From Streptomyces sp. RerS4 (lineage in GTDB: Bacteria > Actinomycetota > Actinomycetes > Streptomycetales > Streptomycetaceae), in contig NZ_CP097322.1 in the NCBI RefSeq assembly GCF_023515955.1, forward strand, positions 5,132,501 through 5,196,500: a stretch of 64,000 bases of DNA, in the 5' to 3' direction. The notes below the pieces were generated by a model. That model ran no database searches and was not told where the DNA came from. It was given only the letters and a program-made list of their open reading frames with translations. The first letter of the stretch is position 1; every line of letters starts with the position of its first letter. Made by a program: the position numbers and the translations under genes. This document shows, one piece after another, positions 18,290 to 27,050 of the stretch.

Positions 18290-18344
18290 GTACGTCGTCG
18301 CGCGTGAGGCCACGCGGCGTTAGGCCACGCGGGCGACGACGTAC
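18290..18344. terminator. Convergent hairpin after the ftsH paralogue
   Basis: Positions 18290-18301 and 18302-18306 pair with 18333-18344 and 18326-18330 (12 bp plus 5 bp with a 2-nt bulge). It lies between the convergent protease and methyltransferase genes and reaches into the last codons of the latter. Confidence 0.55.
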
Positions 18345-19008
18345 CGGAAGATGTTCGGCAGCCAGACCGCGCCGTCGGGCCGCTCGTACGGGTGGAGCGC
18401 CTCCGAGAGCTCCTTCTCCGCGAGCGCCGGGTCGGCCGCGCCGTCGTAGAGCCCCGTCGACAGCAGGCCCCGTACGGCGCTGTCCGCGTCGGCGTACCCG
18501 AACGGGCAGAACACCCGCCCCGAGCCGTCCGGCACCAGCCCGGCCCGCGCCACCAGCGCGTCGAGGTCGCGCGCCACCGGGCCGCCGGCCCGCACCGCCG
18601 GGACCGTGCACCGTTCCGCCGGCCCCCAGTCGGTCAGCACCACCGCCCCGCCCCGGCGCACCGCCGGCAGGGCCGCGGCCAGGGCCCCGGGGCGGGCGAG
18701 AAGGCCAGCAGGACGTCGTACGGCCGCGCCCCGGGCACCGGGGGCCCCGGGGGAGCCGCCACCACCTCCAGCAGCCGTTCACGCGCCAGGGCCCGCCGCG
18801 CCGGGTCCGCCTCCACACCCGTGGCGGCGGCCCCGCGTCCGGCGGCCAGCAGCAGGGCCAGGCCGGCCCCGCAGTCCAGCCCCAGCAGCCGGTCGCCCGG
18901 CCCGATCTCCAGCCGGTCGTAGACCGCCTCGTACAGCGGTACCAGCATCCGTTCCTGGATCTCCGCCCAGTCCCGTGCGACGAGCGTCGCCGTCGGCGTC
19001 GGTGTCAT
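18320..19008 (-). pseudogene. Class I SAM-dependent methyltransferase, frameshifted
   Basis: The 5' part (start ATG 19008, AGGAG about 10 nt upstream) encodes MTPTPTATLVARDWAE and the SAM motif GDRLLGLDCGAG, up to YDVLLAFSPAPG. The continuation, GGAVVLTDWGP through to NIFRYVVARVA, is in another frame and ends at 18320. Adding one base in the run at 18685-18688 (minus strand GGGG) restores a continuous methyltransferase of about 229 residues, reading PAPGALAAALPAVRRGG across the join. Both halves look intact otherwise. It is therefore either a recent frameshift or a base missed in the sequence. The substrate is unknown. It is divergent from proS. Confidence 0.75.
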
Positions 19009-19101
19009 CGAAAGAGCGCTCCTGATTCCGTCTCGCCCCCTTGCCCCCGTTGCCAGGGAACTCCCCATTCGCCCCGGCGTCCAGAGGAGCGCGCCACCCG
19101 A

Positions 19102-19132
19102 TTCACGCTGGGCGCGTCTGGCGCCGTACCAT
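19102..19132 (+). promoter_or_regulatory. Possible leaderless promoter of proS
   Basis: TTCACG (19102-19107) and TACCAT (19127-19132), spacer 19 bp, end 7 nt before the proS ATG, and no ribosome site precedes that ATG. This arrangement predicts a leaderless mRNA, common in Streptomyces. It needs a transcription start map. Confidence 0.35.
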
Positions 19133-19139
19133 TCGCGCC

Positions 19140-20552
19140 ATGGCAAAGGCACCCGTTCTCACCCCGCAGGCGGAGGATTTCCCCCGCTGGTACCAGGATC
19201 TGATCAACAAGGCCGAGCTGGCCGACAACGGTCCGGTCCGCGGCACCATGGTCATCCGACCGTACGGCTACGGCCTGTGGGAGCGGATGCAGCAGGAGAT
19301 GGACGCCCGCATCAAGGACGTCGGCGCGCAGAACGCCTACTTCCCGCTGTTCATCCCGCAGTCGTACCTGACCAGGGAAGCGGAGCACGTCGAGGGCTTC
19401 GCCCCCGAGCTCGCGGTCGTCACGCACGGCGGCGGCAAGGAGCTGGAGGAGCCGGTCGTCGTCCGGCCCACCTCCGAGACGATCATCAACGACTACTTCT
19501 CCAAGTGGGTGCAGAGCTACCGCGACCTGCCCCTGCTGATCAACCAGTGGGCCAACGTCGTCCGCTGGGAGATGCGCCCCCGCGTGTTCCTGCGCACGAG
19601 CGAGTTCCTCTGGCAGGAGGGCCACACCGCCCACGCCACGTACGAGGACGCCCGCGACTACGCCGCCCGCATCCACACGGAGGTGTACGGCGACTTCATG
19701 AAGAACGTGCTCGGCATCGACGTCGTGCTCGGCCGCAAGACCGCCAAGGAGCGCTTCGCCGGCGCCATCAACACCCTCACCCTGGAGGGCATGATGGGCG
19801 ACGGCAAGGCCCTCCAGATGGGCACCAGCCACGAGCTGGGCACCAACTTCGCCAAGGCCTTCAACACGCAGTACCTGTCGAAGGAAGGCAAGCAGGAGCT
19901 CGTCTGGCAGACCTCCTGGGGCGTCTCCACCCGCATGGTCGGCGGTCTGATCATGTCCCACGGCGACGACAACGGCCTGCGCGTCCCGCCGCGCCTCGCG
20001 CACGTCCAGGTCGTCGTCATGGCGATCAAGGGCGACGAGGCCGTGGCGAAGGTCCGCGAGCTCGGCGCGCAGCTGAAGGCCGCCGGCATCCGCGTGCAGG
20101 TCGACGACCGTGTGGACACCCCCTTCGGCCGCCGCGCCGTGGACTGGGAGCTCAAGGGCGTACCGGTCCGCATCGAGATCGGCCCGCGCGACCTGGAGGC
20201 CGGCACCGCGATGCTGGCCCGCCGCATTCCGGGCGGCAAGACCCCGGTGCAGATCGACGCGCTCGCCGACCTGCTGCCCAAGGTGCTCGACGAGGACCAG
20301 GCGCAGCTGCTGCGCGAGTCCCGCGAGCGCCGCGAGTCCCGCACCACGGACGTCGCGACCATCGAGGAGGCCGCCGAGGCCGCCATCGCCGGTGGCTGGG
20401 CGCGCATCCCGTGGGCCGACCTGGGCCCCGAGGGCGAGGCGAAGCTGGCCGAGCAGGCCGTCTCCGTACGCTGCCTGATCGCCGAGGACGGCTCCGTGCC
20501 CACGGCCGACGACGCCCCCGGTACGCTCGCGATCGTCGCGCGCTCCTACTGA
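19140..20552 (+). CDS. proS: Prolyl-tRNA synthetase (short, eukaryote/archaeal-like type)
   Basis: 470 residues. Class II motif 2 is RWEMRPRVFLRTSEFLWQEGHTAH (about residues 145-168) and motif 3 is GDDNGLRVPPRLA (about 280), with the anticodon-binding domain from about 295 and the C-terminal zinc-type domain reduced, ending IVARSY. The bacterial editing insertion between motifs 2 and 3 is absent, which marks the eukaryote-like ProRS form. It charges tRNA-Pro. The start ATG 19140 matches the conserved MAKAPVLTPQ N-terminus. A textbook terminator follows. Confidence 0.95.
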   Translation: MAKAPVLTPQAEDFPRWYQDLINKAELADNGPVRGTMVIRPYGYGLWERMQQEMDARIKDVGAQNAYFPLFIPQSYLTREAEHVEGFAPELAVVTHGGGKELEEPVVVRPTSETIINDYFSKWVQSYRDLPLLINQWANVVRWEMRPRVFLRTSEFLWQEGHTAHATYEDARDYAARIHTEVYGDFMKNVLGIDVVLGRKTAKERFAGAINTLTLEGMMGDGKALQMGTSHELGTNFAKAFNTQYLSKEGKQELVWQTSWGVSTRMVGGLIMSHGDDNGLRVPPRLAHVQVVVMAIKGDEAVAKVRELGAQLKAAGIRVQVDDRVDTPFGRRAVDWELKGVPVRIEIGPRDLEAGTAMLARRIPGGKTPVQIDALADLLPKVLDEDQAQLLRESRERRESRTTDVATIEEAAEAAIAGGWARIPWADLGPEGEAKLAEQAVSVRCLIAEDGSVPTADDAPGTLAIVARSY

Positions 20553-20556
20553 TCGA

Positions 20557-20611
20557 CCCCACCACCCCCGGCGTGCGGCCAGCGGGCCGCGCGCCGGGGG
20601 TGTGGTTTTTT
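20557..20611 (+). terminator. Rho-independent terminator of proS
   Basis: A long GC stem (about 20561-20580 with 20585-20605, one or two mismatches) is followed directly by six T residues at 20606-20611. This is the clearest classical terminator in the window. Confidence 0.9.
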
Positions 20612-20784
20612 GCCGGGCCGGGTCGGCGGGCCGGTTTTGCCGGTCGGCGTTACGTACCGACTCCTCCTGGGATCGACGCACCCGTCCTCGTCAGGACGCA
20701 TCAGAGTGAACTGACTGGTACGTGCAAAAAATTTGGAATGGCCCGGAATCGGAACACCGAGGCCCCTCGGCTCGTTGTCACGAC

Positions 20785-21381
20785 GTGAGCACGACACCAC
20801 CTGTTCTCGCCGCAGAGCTGGCGCAGGCGTGGGCCGACATTCAGCGGTACCACCCCGAGCTGCCGGACCTTGCCGCGCCCGAGTCCCTGATCGGAGAGTC
20901 CTCGTCCGCCTGCGGCGCCGAGCTCTCCTTCGAGCGCCTGCTGCACGAGGCAGTCCACGGCATCGCCGCCGCCCGCGGCGTCCGAGACACCTCGCGAGCC
21001 GGCCGCTACCACAACCGCAGATTCCTCGCGATCGCCGAGGAGATGGGGCTGGATCACTCCGACGAGCCGCACGCCAGCAGCGGCTTCTCCCTGGTCACCC
21101 TCAACCCCGAGGCGAAGAAGCGCTACCGCCCCACCATGGAGCGGCTCCAGCGCGCCCTGAAGGCCCATACGGCGGCCACCGCGGCCGACACCAAGCGCAG
21201 CTTCCGCGGCCCGGCCGCCCGGCACGGCTCCTCGGGCGGTGGCGTACGGGTCAAGGCCGTCTGCGACTGCGGGCGCAACGTGCGGGTGGTCCCCTCCGTG
21301 CTGGCGCAGGCGCCGATCGTGTGCGGCGGCTGCATGAAGCCCTTCCGCATCCCGGAGGTCGCCACCGCGGCGGCGTCCTGA
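20785..21381 (+). CDS. SprT-like zinc metalloprotease-family protein
   Basis: 198 residues from GTG 20785. LLHEAVHGIAA (His at about 54) gives a HExxH zinc motif. It is followed after 18 residues by YHNRRFLAIAEEMGL, where the His resembles the third ligand of SprT/Spartan proteins. The C-terminus has a C-x-C and C-x2-C zinc ribbon (CDCG near 160 and CGGC near 180), again as in SprT-like proteins. Spartan-type enzymes cut proteins crosslinked to DNA, but bacterial relatives are mostly uncharacterised, so the function is open. It stands alone between the proS terminator and the rpsP cluster, with an AT-richer stretch (20723-20735) upstream as a likely promoter area. Confidence 0.6.
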   Translation: MSTTPPVLAAELAQAWADIQRYHPELPDLAAPESLIGESSSACGAELSFERLLHEAVHGIAAARGVRDTSRAGRYHNRRFLAIAEEMGLDHSDEPHASSGFSLVTLNPEAKKRYRPTMERLQRALKAHTAATAADTKRSFRGPAARHGSSGGGVRVKAVCDCGRNVRVVPSVLAQAPIVCGGCMKPFRIPEVATAAAS

Positions 21382-21604
21382 CGGCGCGGGGCGGCGAGGT
21401 CAGGGGCCGTGAGGGCGATCGTGCCGCCCGGCCCCCGCAGGGCGGGTGCGCCGTAGGCGTATGGCACAATGGACAGCTGTACTCGACAGTCGCATAGGAC
21501 CCCTCTCTCCTCCGGCTGACGCGTCCATCGGGCATCCGAGTACCGCAACCCCACGTGGCATCTCAAAGTGCCCAACCACGTCAAGTTCAGGAGACACCAC
21601 TCCA

Positions 21605-22042
21605 GTGGCAGTCAAGATCAAGCTCAAGCGCCTCGGTAAGATCCGCTCCCCGCACTACCGCATCGTCGTCGCCGACGCCCGCACCCGTCGGGACGGTCGC
21701 GCGATCGAGGAGATCGGCATCTACCAGCCGACCTACAACCCCTCGCGCATCGAGGTCAACGGCGAGCGTGCGCAGTACTGGCTGTCCGTCGGCGCCCAGC
21801 CGACCGAGGCCGTTCTCGCCATCCTGAAGCTCACCGGTGACTGGCAGGCCCACAAGGGTCTCCCGGCCCCCGCGCCGCTGCTCCAGCCGGCGACGAAGGA
21901 AGACAAGCGTCGTTCCTTCGACGAGTTCGCCAAGGCCCTTGAGGGCATCGGCGAGGGCAAGGGCGAGGCCATCACGCAGAAGAAGAAGGCCGACAAGAAG
22001 GCGGACGAGGCCGAGGCCGCCGCCGAGTCGACCGAGGCCTGA
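21605..22042 (+). CDS. rpsP: 30S ribosomal protein S16
   Basis: 145 residues from a GTG start with AGGAGA about 10 nt upstream. The S16 core (MAVKIKLKRLGKIRSPHYRI, DGRAIEEIGIY, and AQYWLSVGAQPT) covers about 80 residues. A lysine/alanine/glutamate-rich C-terminal tail (KKKADKKADEAEAAAE) is typical of actinobacterial S16. First gene of the rpsP-khpA-rimM-trmD cluster. Confidence 0.97.
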   Translation: MAVKIKLKRLGKIRSPHYRIVVADARTRRDGRAIEEIGIYQPTYNPSRIEVNGERAQYWLSVGAQPTEAVLAILKLTGDWQAHKGLPAPAPLLQPATKEDKRRSFDEFAKALEGIGEGKGEAITQKKKADKKADEAEAAAESTEA

Positions 22043-22044
22043 GC

Positions 22045-22284
22045 ATGCTCGAGGAGGCTCTTGAGCACCTCGTAAAGGGCATTGTGGACAACCCCGACGA
22101 TGTGCAGGTCGCCTCGCGCAACCTGCGCCGCGGCCAGGTGCTGGAGGTCCGGGTCCACCCCGACGACCTCGGCAAGGTGATCGGCCGCAACGGCCGCACC
22201 GCGCGTGCGCTGCGTACCGTCGTGGGCGCCATCGGCGGCCGGGGGATCCGCGTCGACCTCGTCGACGTGGACCAGGTCCGCTGA
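22045..22284 (+). CDS. khpA: KH-domain RNA-binding protein KhpA
   Basis: 79 residues forming a single KH domain with the GxxG loop in GKVIGRNGRTARALR. Only 2 nt separate it from rpsP. KhpA proteins bind RNA, usually as a dimer with KhpB, and influence ribosome and small-RNA processes; placement between rpsP and rimM is widely conserved. Confidence 0.9.
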   Translation: MLEEALEHLVKGIVDNPDDVQVASRNLRRGQVLEVRVHPDDLGKVIGRNGRTARALRTVVGAIGGRGIRVDLVDVDQVR

Positions 22285-22310
22285 GACTTGGTTCAACGTG
22301 AATCACCGGC

Positions 22311-22348
22311 ACGGGCCGGGGAGGGCATACGTGCCCACCCCGGCCCGT
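22311..22348 (+). terminator. Strong hairpin between khpA and rimM (terminator or attenuator)
   Basis: 11 bp plus 5 bp separated by an A-A mismatch (22311-22327 with 22332-22348) around the loop TACG. It could lower expression of rimM-trmD relative to rpsP-khpA. Confidence 0.65.
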
Positions 22349-22373
22349 CGTCGTCTGAACAGGAGTTGGGAAA

Positions 22374-22940
22374 GTGGAGCTGGTAGTCGCGCGGGTCGGC
22401 CGCGCCCACGGGATCAAGGGTGAGGTCAGCGTCGAGGTGCGCACCGACGAGCCGGAGCTGCGGCTCTCGCCCGGCGCCGTCCTGCGGACCGAACCGGCGT
22501 CGGCGGGTCCGCTGACCATCGCGACGGGTCGGGTGCACAGCGGCCGGCTCCTCCTGCGCTTCGAGGGCGTCAAGGACCGCACCGGCGCCGAGGCGCTGCG
22601 CAACACCCTGCTGATCGCGGACGTGGACCCGGCGGAGCTGCCGGAAGAGCCCGACGAGTACTACGACCACCAGCTGATGGACCTGGACGTGGTGCTGGAG
22701 GACGGCACCGAGGTCGGCCGGATCACCGAGATCTCGCACCTGCCCTCCCAGGACCTGTTCATCGTGGAGCGTCCGGACGGCACCGAGGTGATGATCCCCT
22801 TCGTCGAGGAGATCGTCGCCGAGATCGACCTGGAGGAGCAGCGGTGCGTCATCACCCCGCCGCCCGGTCTGATCGACGACCGCGCCGAGGTCGTCTCCAC
22901 GCGTGACGACGGGCCCGCGAACCCGAAGGACGAAGCCTGA
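22374..22940 (+). CDS. rimM: 16S rRNA processing protein RimM
   Basis: 188 residues from GTG 22374, with GGAGTTGGG upstream. N-terminal RimM domain (VARVGRAHGIKGEVSV) and C-terminal PRC-barrel (EYYDHQLMDLDVVLEDG, IPFVEEIVAEIDL). It assists 30S head assembly and binds S19. Its stop overlaps the trmD start. Confidence 0.95.
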   Translation: MELVVARVGRAHGIKGEVSVEVRTDEPELRLSPGAVLRTEPASAGPLTIATGRVHSGRLLLRFEGVKDRTGAEALRNTLLIADVDPAELPEEPDEYYDHQLMDLDVVLEDGTEVGRITEISHLPSQDLFIVERPDGTEVMIPFVEEIVAEIDLEEQRCVITPPPGLIDDRAEVVSTRDDGPANPKDEA

Positions 22941-23761
22941 TGCGGCTCGACGTCGTCACGATCTTCCCCGAGTACCTGGAGCCGCTGAACGTCTCCCTCG
23001 TCGGCAAGGCGCGGGCGCGCGGGCAGCTCGACGTCCACGTGCACGACCTGCGGGAGTGGACGTACGACCGGCACAACACCGTCGACGACACCCCTTACGG
23101 CGGCGGTCCCGGCATGGTCATGAAGACCGACCCGTGGGGCGAGGCCCTGGACACGGTCCTGGCCGACGGCTACGAGTCCGGCGCGCGCGGCCCCGTCCTG
23201 GTCGTCCCCACGCCCAGCGGCCGGCCGTTCACCCAGGAACTGGCCGTGGAGCTCTCCGAGCGCCCCTGGCTGATCTTCACGCCCGCCCGCTACGAGGGCA
23301 TCGACCGCCGGGTGATCGACGAGTACGCGACGCGCATGCCGGTCCACGAGGTCTCCATCGGCGACTACGTGCTGGCGGGCGGTGAGGCCGCCGTCCTGGT
23401 GATCACCGAGGCCGTGGCCCGACTGCTGCCCGGCGTCCTCGGCAACGCCGAATCGCACCGGGACGACTCCTTCGCGCCCGGGGAGATGGCCAATCTGCTC
23501 GAAGGCCCCGTCTACACCAAGCCCCCGCAGTGGCGCGGCCGGGGCATCCCCGAGGTGCTGCTCAGCGGTCACCACGGGAAGATCGCCCGCTGGCGCCGGG
23601 ACGAGGCCTTCCGGCGTACGGCCGCCAACCGCCCCGACCTGATCGAGCGCTGCGAGGCCGCCGCCTTCGACAAGAAGGACCGCGAGATCCTGAGCGTGCT
23701 GGGGTGGCGGCCCACGCCCGACGGCCGATTTTGGCGTAGGCCGCAGGCCGTGGAAGAATAG
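22940..23761 (+). CDS. trmD: tRNA (guanine-37-N1)-methyltransferase TrmD
   Basis: 273 residues. SPOUT-fold features are clear: MRLDVVTIFPEYLEPL at the N-terminus, YGGGPGMVMK, YEGIDRRV, and the trefoil-knot SAM site VSIGDYVLAGGEAA, followed by the substrate-specific C-terminal domain. It methylates G37 of tRNAs and prevents frameshifting. The ATG overlaps the rimM stop (TGATG). Confidence 0.97.
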   Translation: MRLDVVTIFPEYLEPLNVSLVGKARARGQLDVHVHDLREWTYDRHNTVDDTPYGGGPGMVMKTDPWGEALDTVLADGYESGARGPVLVVPTPSGRPFTQELAVELSERPWLIFTPARYEGIDRRVIDEYATRMPVHEVSIGDYVLAGGEAAVLVITEAVARLLPGVLGNAESHRDDSFAPGEMANLLEGPVYTKPPQWRGRGIPEVLLSGHHGKIARWRRDEAFRRTAANRPDLIERCEAAAFDKKDREILSVLGWRPTPDGRFWRRPQAVEE

Positions 23762-23894
23762 GCGGCTGCTGTGTGCTCGTGGGCGCCCCTGCCACAGGGG
23801 GACCGTCGTCCGCGACGTGACTCGGCTCCCGAATTCTCTACGGAAATCCGCACCGGCGACCTGTGGCGTCGTGCGAAGAAAGCAGACGAACAAC

Positions 23895-24245
23895 ATGTCT
23901 CACCTGCTCGATGGCGTCAACGCCGCCTCCCTGCGCTCGGACGTCCCGGCCTTCCGCCCCGGTGACACCATCAACGTGCACGTCCGCGTGATCGAGGGCA
24001 ACCGCTCCCGTATCCAGCAGTTCAAGGGCGTTGTCATCCGTCGCCAGGGCTCTGGCGTCTCCGAGACCTTCACCGTTCGCAAGGTCTCCTTCAGCGTCGG
24101 CGTGGAGCGTACCTTCCCGGTCCACTCCCCGATCTTCGAGAAGATCGAGCTCGTCACCCGCGGTGACGTGCGTCGCGCCAAGCTGTACTTCCTCCGTGAG
24201 CTCCGCGGCAAGGCCGCGAAGATCAAGGAGAAGCGCGACCGCTGA
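23895..24245 (+). CDS. rplS: 50S ribosomal protein L19
   Basis: 116 residues, standard length, with FRPGDTINVHVRVIEG, FKGVVIRRQGSG and the C-terminal KLYFLRELRGKAAKIKEK. The start ATG 23895 matches the family N-terminus. The 133-nt gap after trmD leaves room for its own leader or promoter. Confidence 0.97.
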   Translation: MSHLLDGVNAASLRSDVPAFRPGDTINVHVRVIEGNRSRIQQFKGVVIRRQGSGVSETFTVRKVSFSVGVERTFPVHSPIFEKIELVTRGDVRRAKLYFLRELRGKAAKIKEKRDR

Positions 24246-24289
24246 TCTCCCCTCCGGACCCCGGAGGCGGCCGGATAGGCTCGCCCCCG

Positions 24290-25012
24290 ATGGACACCGA
24301 AGCAGAGCTCACACAGCGCGGCCACTCCTCCCCCGACAAGGGGGAGGGGAGGTCGCGTTTCGTGTTTTCGGGGTCCTGGCGGCGGGCCGGACTGCTCGGC
24401 GCGGTGTGCGCGGTCTTCGTGCTGCTGCTCGGCAATTTCGTGGTCCAGCCGTTCCTGATCCCGAGCCGCTCGATGGAGCCGACGCTGCGGGTCGGGGACC
24501 GGGTGCTGGTGAACAAGCTGGCGTACCGTTTCGGCGACCGGCCGCAGCGCGGTGACGTGGTGGTCTTCGACGGGACCGGTTCCTTCGTACGGGAACACGC
24601 GGGCGGCGATCCGATCCGCGAGGCCCTGCACGGGGCCGGCTCGGCGCTCGGGCTCGCGGAGCCCTCCGACACCGACTTCGTGAAGCGGGTCGTGGGGGTC
24701 GGCGGGGACGACGTGGTGTGCTGCGACGTGGACGGCCGGATCCGGGTCAACGACGTCCCGGTCGAGGAGCCGTATCTGTTCCCCGGGGACACGCCCTCGA
24801 AGGTGCCCTTCCGGATCGCCGTGCCCCTGGGCACCCTGTGGGTGATGGGCGATCACCGGTCCCAGTCCCGGGACTCGCGCGACCACCTCGGTGAGCCGGG
24901 CGGGGGGATGGTGCCGGTGGAGAAGGTGATCGGACGGGTCGACTGGCTGGCCTGGCCGATGTCGCGATGGGGTGCGCCGCCCGAGCCGGGGACCGGGGGA
25001 TCCCATGGGTAG
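24290..25012 (+). CDS. sipW: Type I signal peptidase (first of four)
   Basis: 240 residues. One membrane anchor (about residues 33-52), then the catalytic Ser in PSRSMEPTL (about 60), the Lys in DFVKRVVGVGGD (about 132), and box E WVMGDHRSQSRDS. It removes signal peptides from Sec and Tat substrates on the outer membrane face. The C-terminal end has no second TM. It is first in a row of four paralogues (24290-27848) comparable to sipWXYZ of S. lividans; the individual letter is assigned by order only. Confidence 0.88.
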   Translation: MDTEAELTQRGHSSPDKGEGRSRFVFSGSWRRAGLLGAVCAVFVLLLGNFVVQPFLIPSRSMEPTLRVGDRVLVNKLAYRFGDRPQRGDVVVFDGTGSFVREHAGGDPIREALHGAGSALGLAEPSDTDFVKRVVGVGGDDVVCCDVDGRIRVNDVPVEEPYLFPGDTPSKVPFRIAVPLGTLWVMGDHRSQSRDSRDHLGEPGGGMVPVEKVIGRVDWLAWPMSRWGAPPEPGTGGSHG

Positions 25013-25997
25013 CCGGGGGCGCCCCCGGGGCGGGCGTGGGCAGGAGCCCGAACGACGACCGGATCGAGGCCGGGGCAGGGAACCGGAGTGGGGGTCGCAG
25101 TGGGAGCCGCGCCGGGAGCCCGGTGGGGAGCCGGGTCGCGAGGCGGGTAGCGAGCCCGGCCGGGAGTCGGAGGCCGCGGGTGTGGCCGGTTCCGGGGACG
25201 AGGCCGTGGCCGTGGAGCAGGGCGGGCGGGCCGAGCGGCGCCGGCTGGCGCGCAAGGTGCGTCGGCGTAGGCGCACCAAGCGCGTGGGCGAGCTGCCGTT
25301 GCTCGTCGCGGTGGCGCTGTGCATCGCGCTCGTCCTCAAGACCTTCCTCGTGCAGGCCTTCTTCATCCCGTCCGGCTCGATGGAGCAGACGATCCGGATC
25401 GGTGACCGGGTGCTGGTGGACAAGCTGACCCCGTGGTTCGGCTCCAAGGTCGAGCGCGGGCAGGTCGTCGTCTTCAAGGACCCCGGTGGCTGGCTGAGGG
25501 GCGAGGCGGCCCGGCCGGCCGCCGACCCGGCCGGCGTCAAGCAGGTCAAGCAGGCGTTGACGTTCATCGGTCTGCTGCCCTCGGCCGACGAGCAGGATCT
25601 GATCAAGCGCGTCATCGGCGTCGGCGGGGACACCGTCAAATGTTGTGACGGCCGGGGCCGGGTGACCGTCAACGGAGCGCCGCTCGATGAGCCGTACGTG
25701 TCACCGGGCAACGCGCCGTCGGAGATCCGCTTCGAGGTGCTGGTGCCACCGGGGCGGCTCTTCGTGATGGGGGACCACCGCGCGGATTCGGCCGATTCCC
25801 GCTACCACCTCGACGAGGCGTTCGAGGGGACCATCGATGAGAACGGCGTGGTGGGACAGGCCGTGGTGATCGCCTGGCCGTTCGACCACTGGCGCAGGCT
25901 GGAGCAGCCCGCCACGTTCCTGTCCGTACCGGATCCGGCGCGGGGCGAACGGCGGCGCGTGGCTCGGCGGCGTCGTCGGGGCACGTCGTTCGCATAG
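25005..25997 (+). CDS. sipX: Type I signal peptidase (second of four)
   Basis: 330 residues, enlarged by an N-terminal cytoplasmic tail of about 95 residues. The tail is built of Arg/Glu/Pro/Gly repeats (PGREP-like units) and a basic patch KVRRRRRTK before the membrane anchor. Catalytic Ser in PSGSMEQT (about 124) and Lys in DLIKRVIGVGGD (about 200); box E FVMGDHRADSADS. The ATG overlaps the stop of the first peptidase gene by 8 nt. The C-terminus is again basic. Confidence 0.88.
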   Translation: MGSRGRPRGGRGQEPERRPDRGRGREPEWGSQWEPRREPGGEPGREAGSEPGRESEAAGVAGSGDEAVAVEQGGRAERRRLARKVRRRRRTKRVGELPLLVAVALCIALVLKTFLVQAFFIPSGSMEQTIRIGDRVLVDKLTPWFGSKVERGQVVVFKDPGGWLRGEAARPAADPAGVKQVKQALTFIGLLPSADEQDLIKRVIGVGGDTVKCCDGRGRVTVNGAPLDEPYVSPGNAPSEIRFEVLVPPGRLFVMGDHRADSADSRYHLDEAFEGTIDENGVVGQAVVIAWPFDHWRRLEQPATFLSVPDPARGERRRVARRRRRGTSFA

Positions 25998-26102
25998 TGT
26001 GTCCTGGGTCTCCCGCGCCTTAGGGAACTCCCGCTCGTTAAGGGAGGGGAGGGCCCGTGTCCGTTTCGGCGCGGGCGGCGATTTTCCGAACGAGGAGTGG
26101 AT

Positions 26103-27008
26103 GTGGGGGACGTGGCGGTGGGCGCGCGATCCGGACGCGATGAGGGCGACGAGCGGCCGGAGGATGCCGTCGAGGACGGGACCGAGGAGGGCGAGGGCGC
26201 CGAAGGCGCGCAGCGCTCCTTCTGGAAGGAACTCCCGCTCCTCATCGGTATCGCGCTGCTGCTCGCGCTGCTGATCAAGACCTTCCTGGTCCAGGCGTTC
26301 TCGATCCCGTCCGACTCGATGCAGAACACCCTGCAGCGCGGCGACCGCGTGCTGGTGGACAAGCTGACCCCCTGGTTCGGGTCGGAGCCTGAGCGGGGCG
26401 AGGTCGTCGTCTTCCACGACCCGGCGGGCTGGCTGGACGGGGAGCCCACCCCGGAGCCGAACCTCGCGCAGAAGGCCCTGAGCTGGATCGGCCTCATGCC
26501 GTCCGCCGAGGACAAGGACCTGATCAAGCGCACGATCGCCATCGGCGGGGACACCATCGAGTGCAAGAAGGGGGGACCGGTCGTCGTCAACGGCAAGGAG
26601 CTGGACGAGCCGTACGTCTTCCCCGGGAACACCCCGTGTGACGACGCCCCCTTCGGCCCCCTCACCGTGCCCAAGGGCACGATCTGGGTGATGGGCGACC
26701 ACCGCCAGAACTCCCGCGACTCGCGCTGGCACATGCAGGACTCCACCCACGGCTTCGTGCCCGTCGACAAGGTCGTCGGTCGTGCCGTGGTCGTCGCGTG
26801 GCCGGTCACCCGCTGGTCCACGCTCCCGATCCCGGACACCTTCGACCAGCCGGGCATCGGCAACCAGGCCAAGGCCGTCGCCCTCGGTCTCGACGCCGCC
26901 GGGCTGACGCCCGTCGGGCTCGGCCCGGCCGCGCTCGGGCTCGCCGGCGCGGTGCCGGTCGTCCTGTGGCGCCGGCGGAGGCTGACCAACGGCCGTACCG
27001 CCGGGTAG
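26103..27008 (+). CDS. sipY: Type I signal peptidase (third of four)
   Basis: 301 residues from GTG 26103, chosen over GTG 26097 because GAGGAG then lies 5 nt upstream. Acidic N-terminal tail of about 40 residues, membrane anchor, catalytic Ser in PSDSMQNT (about 71) and Lys in DLIKRTIAIGGD (about 141), box E WVMGDHRQNSRDS, and a C-terminal hydrophobic segment (GLGPAALGLAGAVPVVLW) followed by RRRR that likely forms a second TM. Confidence 0.88.
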   Translation: MGDVAVGARSGRDEGDERPEDAVEDGTEEGEGAEGAQRSFWKELPLLIGIALLLALLIKTFLVQAFSIPSDSMQNTLQRGDRVLVDKLTPWFGSEPERGEVVVFHDPAGWLDGEPTPEPNLAQKALSWIGLMPSAEDKDLIKRTIAIGGDTIECKKGGPVVVNGKELDEPYVFPGNTPCDDAPFGPLTVPKGTIWVMGDHRQNSRDSRWHMQDSTHGFVPVDKVVGRAVVVAWPVTRWSTLPIPDTFDQPGIGNQAKAVALGLDAAGLTPVGLGPAALGLAGAVPVVLWRRRRLTNGRTAG

Positions 27009-27050
27009 GGTGCCGCCCAGGTCGACGATCTCCGAGGTGGGGGCGCTGCA

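Noticed and set aside
18634..19152. 172-residue minus-strand frame as an independent gene
   Set aside because: Its last 20 residues lose methyltransferase similarity and the remainder continues in the next frame; it is the 5' part of one frameshifted gene.
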